Source: Holosporales bacterium
Lineage (GTDB): Bacteria > Pseudomonadota > Alphaproteobacteria > RUG11792
Direction of reading: 5' to 3'
Assembly: GCA_031267075.1 (NCBI GenBank)
Contig: JAIRZU010000054.1
Coordinates: 1 to 6,344 of the forward strand
Length of the DNA stretch: 6,344 bases
Made by a program: the position numbers and the translations under genes. The notes beneath the pieces are model-generated. The model was not told where the DNA came from. It worked only from the letters and a program-made list of their open reading frames with translations, and made no database searches. This document shows, in pieces, positions 1 through 5,195 of this stretch (its first letter is position 1; each line of letters starts with the position of its first letter).

Positions 1-240
1 ATGTTGACACGGCTCGATATTGCCACAAGAAAGCTTGATTGGTACGCCTCTGAAACATCCATCAGCCAGCAGGCTCCCAAGGAAATACGGATCAACAGGA
101 GGATCTGCATCTACAGCAAGAACAACAACTTACCGGCTAAAGCCGGTGGTTCCAAGTTACGCTTACAAAGCGGTAATCAGAGTAAATCCCTGGAGGCTGT
201 TGTCAAGAGATGGTGAGCCATATCATCAAAGATGAGTCCA
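1..240. other. Left-edge region without a recognised gene
   Basis: Two overlapping open frames cover the first 235 bases, but neither translation resembles a family I know and neither has a visible ribosome binding site. Their frames run on through a GC-rich hairpin, so they are more likely chance frames or the 3' tail of a mobile element entering from the left. On the minus strand, about 30 bases beyond the stop of the IS256 transposase remnant, is a TTGACAAC sequence (near 199-206) that could be part of that element's terminal repeat. This is a guess, because the partner end is not in the window. Confidence 0.3.
130..145 (+). repeat. GC-rich hairpin, IS200/IS605-end-like
   Basis: A perfect six-base stem (ACCGGC/GCCGGT) closes a TAAA loop. 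It is followed by GGTTCC and by a second imperfect inverted repeat at about 156-175 (TTACGC ... GCGGTAA, with one bulged G). Short stem-loops of this form are typical of the right ends of IS200/IS605 elements and of the 3' part of TnpB guide RNAs. No tnpA or tnpB gene is recognisable beside it, so the assignment to that family rests on hairpin form alone. An unrelated intergenic hairpin is equally possible. Confidence 0.3.
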
Positions 241-345
241 TCATAATGCCTGTGTAAACTCACCAAAGAAGATGTAGAACTGGTTCGGGGCCAATTTCCA
301 TTCTCTTATTGGCATTGTCCATTTTTTCTGGGCATTTTGCAACAT
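241..345 (-). pseudogene. IS256-family (mutator-type) transposase, C-terminal remnant
   Basis: The minus-strand frame ending at the TGA at 241-243 reads MLQNAQKKWTMPIREWKLAP and then NQFYIFFGEFTQAL. This matches the characteristic C-terminus of IS256-family transposases, in which a KKWTMPIRxWxLALNQF-like stretch precedes a short hydrophobic tail. Only the last 34 codons are recognisable. Further upstream the frame continues for about 24 codons of unrelated sequence to an in-frame TGA, and the catalytic DDE domain is absent. The fragment is therefore a dead relic, probably broken by a later deletion or insertion near base 346. It ends about 100 bases before the conserved upstream block of gene A. 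Confidence 0.6.
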
Positions 346-442
346 GCCGGGCTCTGAGACAGCTGATGGTTGTGCCGCTGTGCTAACTGCGGTTTCGAGA
401 TCCGAGAGTTTTCACCCAAAGATAGGAGTCCATCAAAACAGT
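346..442. other. Intergenic spacer, nothing recognised
   Basis: This stretch lies between the broken end of the IS256 remnant and the conserved upstream block of gene A. I see no gene, no strong hairpin and no similarity to the corresponding region upstream of gene B, where homology likewise stops at the outer edge of the shared block. The sequence may be unrelated debris joined to the transposase remnant. Confidence 0.4.
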
Positions 443-503
443 AAATTATTTTTACGCCCATGTGCAAAAATAATCTTCTCCGTTAACTAAATTTTAACCC
501 TTC
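443..503 (+). promoter_or_regulatory. Conserved upstream block of gene A with inverted-repeat operator candidate
   Basis: This 61-base block matches the block upstream of gene B (4968-5028, opposite strand) at about 55 of 61 positions by eye. It contains a perfect inverted repeat, ATTATTTTT (445-453) and AAAAATAAT (466-474), separated by 12 bases whose core ACGCCCATGTGC is identical in both copies. Conservation continues through CCGTTAACTA and TTTTAAC. A TTAACC at 494-499 could be a -35 element, with CTTATA (517-522, 17-base spacing) or TATAGA (519-524, 19-base spacing) as -10. These promoter boxes are weak calls. Conservation of the block is the strong observation and suggests common control by one regulator, or a recent shared origin. 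Confidence 0.6.
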
Positions 504-553
504 TCATGCTAACCTACTTATAGAAATCTTTGTCCTCAAGGGGAGGAATCCTA

Positions 554-1507
554 ATGAAAAGCAAGCTAATCAGTTTAACGGTAGCACTGTGTGTTATAGG
601 AATGGCAAATGTGTATGGAAGTGGTGGAGATCTAGAGAGAGAGAGTCCTGTAGTTGAGAGGAAAATACCTCAAGTAGGTACGGTGTTTGGAAGGCTGGAA
701 GCACTCCATGAAGAACTAACCGATACGGAACAACGTATAACGAAGGCAGTGAATGAGCATGTAGACGTTACAGCTCGGGCACTCACTGCTCGTATAAACA
801 TATTGCAAGCTGCAACCCTTATCATGCCCTGCATAGAGTGGCTATCAACCAATAACCCAATCCCCTACGAGTGGCGAGAGACTATAGCGGAAATTATGCA
901 GAGGGATATTACAAAAGGGGAAGGCGTGGTAGGTCTGTTGAGAGCGAGAGAGTGCTGGACTAGGATTGATCAAGGCAGCGCCACTCTTAGGACGGAAAAC
1001 ATTCACACTATGATGAGAGGGATTACGGATACGGGGAAACCTATTACAGTGTGGAGCTGGACAGGATGGAATTCTAATCCAGCGTATGGTAACCAAGCCG
1101 CCTACATAGAGTTTAGCGAGACATCCTCGGACTCCTTCTTTGCTGGCAACGATGCCACGGAGGCACAGCTTGAACTTACGCGTAAATATATCCTACAAAA
1201 AATGAGGGAGGGTGGTACAGTCACGGAACTAACCCTCGTCACAGCCTCTTCTGTCGGGATGACCGGCGCCGTATCGCCAGTTCCGGTGCGTCTTCAGAAT
1301 CTCCAGCACCCTCCAAGTAATCTGCCTGCGCCGGGATTCGTGAGTCTTGATGGCGTTCTAGCGTGCACATCTTCCCTTGACGACACCATAGGAAAAATGC
1401 TCGAGGGAATCTATTCGAATTCCACTGCCCTCGTCCAATACCACAATCCAGACGCTACCGACTTTTGGTATGATGTGCCGGCCACCGCGGTCCACTACGG
1501 CAGCTGA
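554..1507 (+). CDS. Exported protein of unknown family, paralog A (repeat-switched, in frame)
   Basis: I do not recognise the family. The ATG at 554 is chosen because GGAGG (542-546) lies seven bases upstream and because residues 1-22 form a Sec-type signal peptide: two lysines, a hydrophobic core LISLTVALCVIGMANV, and likely cleavage after VYG. An upstream TTG at 530 in the same frame would add eight residues but lies before the ribosome binding site. The mature protein starts Ser/Gly/Glu-rich, crosses an (AG)6 tract (codons for LERES, residues 27-31), then has a probable coiled coil (about 43-86) and a globular part to residue 317. Paralog B shares the signal peptide and an SPVVE motif. The bodies are only distantly alike: NPIPYEW/NINLPVEW, a WTR, an RGxTD motif followed by TxWxWT/VRVWT, and a C-terminal NPDATDFW/DPSVTEPW. 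The protein is probably periplasmic, surface-located or secreted. It converges on dnaK with a 36-base gap and no obvious hairpin terminator. Confidence 0.75.
   Translation: MKSKLISLTVALCVIGMANVYGSGGDLERESPVVERKIPQVGTVFGRLEALHEELTDTEQRITKAVNEHVDVTARALTARINILQAATLIMPCIEWLSTNNPIPYEWRETIAEIMQRDITKGEGVVGLLRARECWTRIDQGSATLRTENIHTMMRGITDTGKPITVWSWTGWNSNPAYGNQAAYIEFSETSSDSFFAGNDATEAQLELTRKYILQKMREGGTVTELTLVTASSVGMTGAVSPVPVRLQNLQHPPSNLPAPGFVSLDGVLACTSSLDDTIGKMLEGIYSNSTALVQYHNPDATDFWYDVPATAVHYGS
634..645 (+). repeat. (AG)6 dinucleotide tract inside gene A
   Basis: Six perfect AG units lie within codons 27-31, just after the signal-peptide region. With six units the downstream frame is open to the stop at 1507. 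Gain or loss of one unit would shift the frame by two bases, and restoration needs a change of three units or a reversal. The same tract has seven units in paralog B, where the frame is broken. Position and unit size fit a slipped-strand mispairing switch acting on translation. Confidence 0.75.
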
Positions 1508-1543
1508 GGAACTACCTACACGCCTCTCCCGCCGGCCGATGCA

Positions 1544-3427
1544 TCACTTATTGAGATCATCATATCCCCCATCGACTACCTCCCCATCATCTCCTGGATT
1601 AGTGGAGGATTGGGGGGGCTGCTGTGCATCCTTATACATCATCTCGCCTATCTTCGCTGATGACTGAAGGAGAGCTTGCACCTTCGCCTGTATATCATCC
1701 TTATCATCACCCTTCACAGCTTCCTTCAATGCAGCCAAGTCACTTTCTATCTTCTCCTTCTCATCCGCAGAGACCTTATCGCCATAATCCACGAGGCTCT
1801 TTTCTGTAGTGTGCACCAGGGACTCGGCATGGTTTTTGACTTCTATCAATTCCTTCCGCTTGGCGTCCTCTGCGGCGTTACTCTCAGCGTCCTTCAGCAT
1901 CTGTTGGATCTCGGCATCAGACAGCCCCCCTGAGGCCTGGATACGAATCTGCTGCTCCTGCCCTGTAGCCTTATCTTTCGCCGACACATTCACTATGCCA
2001 TTTGCATCGATGTCGAATGTAACCTCGATCTGCGGGATACCCCTTCTAGCAGGCGGGATTCCAACCAGATCGAACTGCCCAAGCAGCTTGTTTTGTACGG
2101 CGATCTCGCGCTCACCCTGGAAGACTCTGATCGTCACAGCAGTCTGATTATCTTCAGCTGTAGAGAAGACCTGGCTCTTCTTGGTTGGGATCGTCGTGTT
2201 CTTCTCGATCAATCTCGTGAAGATACCACCGAGCGTTTCTATTCCAAGTGAGAGGGGAGTTACATCCAGAAGGAGAACATCCTTCACATCTCCCTGTAGA
2301 ACGCCAGCCTGGATTGCAGCACCTATAGCTACGACCTCATCTGGGTTGACACCTCTATTCGGCTCCTTCCCGAAGAACTCCTTTACCTTCTCGACGACCT
2401 TTGGCATGCGTGTCATTCCGCCGACCAGTATCACATCATGGATTTCGCTCGCCGATATACCGGCATCCTTCAGTGCAGTTCGGCATGGTGCGATCGTCCT
2501 CTCGATTAAGTCATCGACAAGCGATTCTAGCTTTGCTCTTGTCAGTTTAACATTCAGGTGTTTCGGGCCGGATGAATCAGCCGTTATGAATGGGAGGTTA
2601 ACGTCGGTCTGCATCGCCGAGGATAACTCTATCTTCGCCTTCTCTGCGGCCTCCTTCAATCTCTGTAGCGCCATGTTATCATTCTTCAAATCAATTCCGG
2701 TTTCCTTCTTGAACTCGGACGCTATGTAGTCGATGATCCTGGCGTCGAAATCCTCACCTCCGAGGAAGGTATCTCCATTCGTTGCCTTGACTTCAAATAC
2801 ACCATCTCCTATCTCTAGGACGGAGACGTCGAATGTTCCGCCTCCAAGGTCGTATACTACTATCGAGCCGCTGCCTTTCTTGTCTAGGCCATATGCCAGC
2901 GCTGCCGCCGTCGGCTCATTGATAATTCTCAAAATCTCGAGGCCAGCTATTTTCCCAGCGTCCTTCGTTGCTTGTCTTTGGGCATCATTGAAGTAGGCTG
3001 GGACAGTGACAACTGCTTGCGTCACCTTCTCTCCTAGGTGGGCCTCGGCGATCTCCTTCATCTTTTGCAGAATGAATGCGCTCACCTGGCTCGGACTATA
3101 ATCTTTTCCATGGGCTTTAACCCAGGCATCCCCACCTGACGATCTGACGATTCCGTATGGTACAAGCTCCATATCCCTCTTCGTTAGCGGATCATCAAAC
3201 TTCCGCCCAATCAGTCGCTTCACCGCGAAGATCGTATTCGCGTGGTTTGTGACGGCCTGCCGCTTAGCTGGCTGCCCGACTATCCTTTCTCCATTCTCTA
3301 GAAACGCGACCATCGAGGGAGTCGTTCGCGCCCCCTCGAGATTCTCTATCACCTTCCCGCTTGCAGCATCCATAATTGCAACGCATGAGTTCGTCGTTCC
3401 TAAGTCTATTCCTATTACTTTCGCCAT
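1544..3427 (-). CDS. dnaK: Molecular chaperone DnaK (Hsp70)
   Basis: This is a cytosolic ATP-dependent chaperone that binds exposed hydrophobic segments of unfolded proteins and normally works with DnaJ and GrpE. The 627-residue length is usual for bacterial DnaK. The nucleotide-binding domain carries GIDLGTTNS (6-14), INEPTAAALAYG, the phosphate-2 loop YDLGGGTFDVS and VGGMTRMP. The interdomain linker VLLLDVTPLSLG lies near residue 390. The substrate-binding domain has VTIRVFQGER and IEVTFDIDANGIVNVSAKDK, followed by the helical lid. The tail DDGEVVDGGYDDL resembles the conserved acidic DnaK C-terminus. The ATG at 3427 is preceded by AAAGGAG (3438-3444) at ten bases. The protein looks intact and alphaproteobacterial. 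No dnaJ follows, because the next gene downstream is the convergent gene A. Transcription is under a promoter with a CIRCE operator. Confidence 0.97.
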   Translation of the reverse strand: MAKVIGIDLGTTNSCVAIMDAASGKVIENLEGARTTPSMVAFLENGERIVGQPAKRQAVTNHANTIFAVKRLIGRKFDDPLTKRDMELVPYGIVRSSGGDAWVKAHGKDYSPSQVSAFILQKMKEIAEAHLGEKVTQAVVTVPAYFNDAQRQATKDAGKIAGLEILRIINEPTAAALAYGLDKKGSGSIVVYDLGGGTFDVSVLEIGDGVFEVKATNGDTFLGGEDFDARIIDYIASEFKKETGIDLKNDNMALQRLKEAAEKAKIELSSAMQTDVNLPFITADSSGPKHLNVKLTRAKLESLVDDLIERTIAPCRTALKDAGISASEIHDVILVGGMTRMPKVVEKVKEFFGKEPNRGVNPDEVVAIGAAIQAGVLQGDVKDVLLLDVTPLSLGIETLGGIFTRLIEKNTTIPTKKSQVFSTAEDNQTAVTIRVFQGEREIAVQNKLLGQFDLVGIPPARRGIPQIEVTFDIDANGIVNVSAKDKATGQEQQIRIQASGGLSDAEIQQMLKDAESNAAEDAKRKELIEVKNHAESLVHTTEKSLVDYGDKVSADEKEKIESDLAALKEAVKGDDKDDIQAKVQALLQSSAKIGEMMYKDAQQPPQSSTNPGDDGEVVDGGYDDLNK

Positions 3428-3448
3428 GGCTTTCTCACTCCTTTCAAA

Positions 3449-3475
3449 TTAGCACTCTCTCGGCCTGACTGCTAA
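3449..3475 (-). promoter_or_regulatory. CIRCE element (HrcA operator) of dnaK
   Basis: On the plus strand the site reads TTAGCACTC, nine bases, then GACTGCTAA. The CIRCE consensus is TTAGCACTC-N9-GAGTGCTAA, so only one base of 18 differs and the spacer length is exact. The element spans the expected transcription start, about seven bases below the -10 box, and ends before the dnaK ribosome binding site, as is usual for HrcA-repressed heat-shock genes. It implies that the genome encodes HrcA, which is not in this window. Confidence 0.88.
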
Positions 3476-3476
3476 C

Positions 3477-3504
3477 AGCATAACATGGATTCCGGAAATT
3501 GCAA
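3477..3504 (-). promoter_or_regulatory. Sigma70-like promoter of dnaK
   Basis: On the minus strand TTGCAA (3499-3504) and TATGCT (3477-3482) are separated by 16 bases, close to the TTGACA/TATAAT consensus. The predicted start near 3470 falls inside the CIRCE element. I see no RpoH-type -35 (CTTG) placed correctly, so heat induction would act by release of HrcA rather than by an alternative sigma factor. Confidence 0.65.
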
Positions 3505-3675
3505 ATAAAAAAGTAGCCCATCCCACAAGGCTCAGGGGGCATGGTTATTGGGGAGAGAGATAGCTCTGATGGGGGGCCATCAAACCAGCTGTGTAAATTA
3601 CACCTCATAGTCAAACTCCCAAACACCCTCTGGTGTGAGGGCGTTCGAGCGGTCTGCCAGAGGGGGAGGTCGTTA
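3505..3675. other. Intergenic region between gene B end and dnaK promoter
   Basis: Besides the terminator candidate at 3626-3664, this region holds a near-palindrome GTGTAAATTACAC (3591-3603, six-base arms around one A) and a small stem GATGG/CCATC (3568-3572 and 3577-3581) with a four-base loop. Short frames on both strands have no ribosome binding site or family resemblance. The palindrome has the form of a small operator but lies more than 85 bases upstream of the dnaK -35 box, so its role is unclear. Confidence 0.4.
3626..3664 (-). terminator. Possible stem-loop terminator after gene B
   Basis: CCCTCTGG (3626-3633) and CCAGAGGG (3657-3664) form a perfect eight-base inverted repeat with a 23-base loop, starting 11 bases past the stop of gene B. 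On the minus strand the stem is followed by TGTTTGGGAGTTT, which is only moderately T-rich, so this is a weak intrinsic terminator at best. A long loop with internal CG-rich pairing is also possible. Confidence 0.35.
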
Positions 3676-4919
3676 TCATTGTGTGGGCGGTGTGATCCAG
3701 GGTTCGGTAACGCTCGGATCGAGGTACTGCAGGAATTTGTACTCGCACCATATTGGATTGTTTATGATGTCTTGCATTAAGTATATTATCTTGCTGGTGC
3801 GCTCTCTAGCATCTTCATAGGTGTCGTGGTTGCCATCCTCGAACGGGTTTGGCATCTCTAGGTCTGTTGGGTGTTCACTACGATCTTCGTTACTTCCCAT
3901 CGTCCACCGCGTCATCATTACCATCTCATCGACACGGTTTGCCGTAGCAACGGCATGTGTGATCCAGGTGCTCGCTTCGTCTACTATGCTCGGATTGTTT
4001 AGGTCGCTATCGACAAAGCCCCCTCTAGGATCCGTGTCGTTCATCTGTGCGCGCCATACTTCATAGTGGTTACTTGTCCACACTCTGACGGCTATAACGA
4101 ACGGTGTCTCGTGATCTGTGGTTCCACGGACTAGTGCTAGCTGGTCTTCTTCTGTGTAGGGCAGGGCTGAGGGGCCCCTACGGGTCCATAGTCCCTGTAT
4201 CTGCTCAGGACTGTATTGGGGCCAGTGTGCTAGGATGCTTTTGTACGTGATATGGCGGGCTGCATCTAGCCATTCGACCGGTAGGTTAATGTTGCCGAGC
4301 AGTGTCTCCATAATGTGTGGGGTAAGGTAGTTGGCTATGGCGAGGGCGAGCCAGGGATTGCTGAGTATGTCGGTACCTCCTTGAGCGCCATTTGTCAGAG
4401 CATAGAGTCCAGTTGCTGGGACTAGGTTCTGGGTCTGTTCATCAAGGTGCTCTGGCGTTCCAATTTTGTCATCGAGTGCAGCACTCACGGTACTCTCTAT
4501 GTCTGCTAGAGACGGAGCATCCGCTTGCGTATTCATAGCGGTAGTCAGATTTGATTCGACGTTGCTCAGGCCTGTAGCGAGTGCCGATGCTGCAGTCTCA
4601 GCTTGCTCACTCATGGCAGTAGTTAGGCGTAGCTCAATGCCGCTTAGTGCGTTTTGTAACGTACTCACACTCGTAGCAAAGGTTGCTACTACTTGGTTGA
4701 GGTTGGCGATGTCATTACGGATCCTGGCGAATTCCTCAAACACCGTACTCGCCCTCGATGCTACTGGGGCCAGCTCTTCAGTATCACTCCCTACTCCCCT
4801 ACTCTCAACTACAGGACTCTCTCTCTCTCTAGAACTCCGCGGCTTCCACCGCTTCCATACACCTCTGCCATTCCTGTAACACATAGTGCTACCGTTAACG
4901 TTACCAATTTGCTTTTCAT
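3676..4919 (-). CDS. Exported protein of unknown family, paralog B (frameshifted by AG repeat, OFF)
   Basis: The ATG at 4919 follows the same GGGAGGAATCCTA leader as gene A and begins the same signal peptide (MKSKLVTLTVALCVTGMAEV). In this sequence the (AG)7 tract shifts the frame and translation stops at the TGA at 4803-4805 after 38 residues. Removing one AG unit gives a continuous 413-residue protein ending at 3676. The rest of the frame is long and undamaged, which argues for a switch rather than decay. The body has a coiled-coil region with a 26-residue imperfect repeat (LTTAMSEQAETAAS and LTTAMNTQADAPS), then a domain distantly like that of gene A (NINLPVEW, LWTR, VRGTTD, RVWTSNHYEVW, a C-terminal NNPIWCEYKFLQYLDP). 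A frame starting at an internal ATG at 4884 covers residues downstream of the tract without interruption, but it lacks a ribosome binding site and would lose the signal peptide. The family is not recognised. A fixed pseudogene or a sequencing error in the tract is the alternative. Confidence 0.7.
4523..4626 (-). repeat. Imperfect 78-bp tandem duplication in the coiled coil of gene B
   Basis: Two segments offset by exactly 78 bases begin alike (plus strand GCTTGC at 4523 and 4601) and encode LTTAMSEQAETAAS and LTTAMNTQADAPS. The offset of 26 codons keeps the frame. Gene A has only one comparable segment (RITKAVNEHVDVTARALTARI), so the coiled coil of B appears to have grown by duplication and the copies have since diverged. 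Confidence 0.5.
4817..4830 (-). repeat. (AG)7 dinucleotide tract inside gene B
   Basis: Seven perfect AG units on the coding strand follow the codons for the signal peptide and GSGGSRGV. The sequence on both sides of the tract (TCTAG upstream, TCCTGTAGTTGAGAG downstream) matches gene A, but there is one unit more than in A. From the ATG at 4919 to the stop at 3676 the length is 1244 bases, two more than a multiple of three, so the extra unit exactly accounts for the broken frame. Confidence 0.8.
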
Positions 4920-4967
4920 TAGGATTCCTCCCTTAAAGGTTAATCTTCTAGATATATGATACAGTGG

Positions 4968-5028
4968 GAAGTGTTAAAAAATAGTTAACGGATGAGATTA
5001 TTTTGGCACATGGGCGTAAAAATAATTT
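4968..5028 (-). promoter_or_regulatory. Conserved upstream block of gene B
   Basis: This is the counterpart of the block at 443-503. The inverted repeat is AAAATAAT/ATTATTTT (4997-5004 and 5019-5026) around the same conserved core, with one arm base changed relative to gene A. TTAACA lies at the gene-proximal end as a possible -35, with TATCTA 17 bases further as a possible -10. The block lies between the divergent genes B and the HlyD-like gene and could in principle affect both. Confidence 0.6.
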
Positions 5029-5066
5029 GCCTCTCAGGACGACGTCTATGTACCATAAATGTATGA

Positions 5067-5081
5067 GGGCAGAAAGCCCTG
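5067..5081. repeat. Small hairpin AGGGC/GCCCT
   Basis: A five-base perfect stem closes an AGAAA loop in the divergent intergenic region. About 20 bases further on is TTACAAAGCG, which also occurs about 18 bases after the hairpin at 130-145. The two places may be relics of one kind of element, but the shared sequence is only ten bases long. Confidence 0.25.
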
Positions 5082-5100
5082 CTGGTATGACCAATGGCAG

Positions 5101-5128
5101 TTTACAAAGCGTTACACAATGCTGTAGA
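5101..5128 (+). promoter_or_regulatory. Possible promoter of the exporter operon
   Basis: TTTACA (5101-5106) and TGTAGA (5123-5128) are separated by 16 bases and lie 35 bases before the chosen start of the HlyD-like gene. Both boxes deviate from consensus and nothing else confirms the call. Confidence 0.3.
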
Positions 5129-5144
5129 CTCAGCTGCAGTGATT

Positions 5145-5195
5145 CTGTGGTGTGCGTGAAGTAATGAAGAGGGTTGGTGTACTGTGGTGTGCGTG
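5145..5195 (+). repeat. 14-bp direct repeat at the start of the HlyD-like gene
   Basis: CTGTGGTGTGCGTG occurs at 5145-5158 and again at 5182-5195. The first copy overlaps the possible GTG start, and the second encodes part of the membrane anchor in another frame. The spacing of 37 bases is not a multiple of three, so recombination between the copies would remove the ATG start. Confidence 0.55.

Noticed and set aside
1..235. Two overlapping plus-strand frames of 71 codons
   Set aside because: They run through a perfect hairpin, have no ribosome binding site in view and cannot be matched to TnpB or any other family. They are described only as a region.
443..474. AT-rich inverted repeat read as an intrinsic terminator
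   Set aside because: The stem is almost pure A/T and the same structure sits at a fixed distance upstream of two promoters, which fits an operator better.
530..553. Upstream TTG start for gene A
   Set aside because: It would place the ribosome binding site inside the coding region and put eight extra residues before the signal peptide. Paralog B shares the ATG and leader at the corresponding place.
1508..1543. Bidirectional terminator between gene A and dnaK
   Set aside because: The 36-base gap has only a short GCCGGC palindrome and no T-tract on either strand.
1809..2996. Several open frames on the plus strand opposite dnaK, up to 182 codons
   Set aside because: They lie antisense to an intact, strongly conserved dnaK, their translations are serine/proline-rich shadow sequence, and they lack ribosome binding sites.
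3444..3626. Minus-strand frame of 60 codons upstream of dnaK
   Set aside because: It runs through the dnaK promoter and CIRCE element, has no ribosome binding site and resembles no family.
3541..3820. Two plus-strand frames across the end of gene B
   Set aside because: Most of their length is antisense to the C-terminal codons of gene B, with no start signal or family resemblance.
4466..4959. Plus-strand frames opposite the 5' half of gene B
   Set aside because: They are antisense to gene B and begin inside its alanine-rich coiled coil. Composition explains the open frame, and no start signal is visible.
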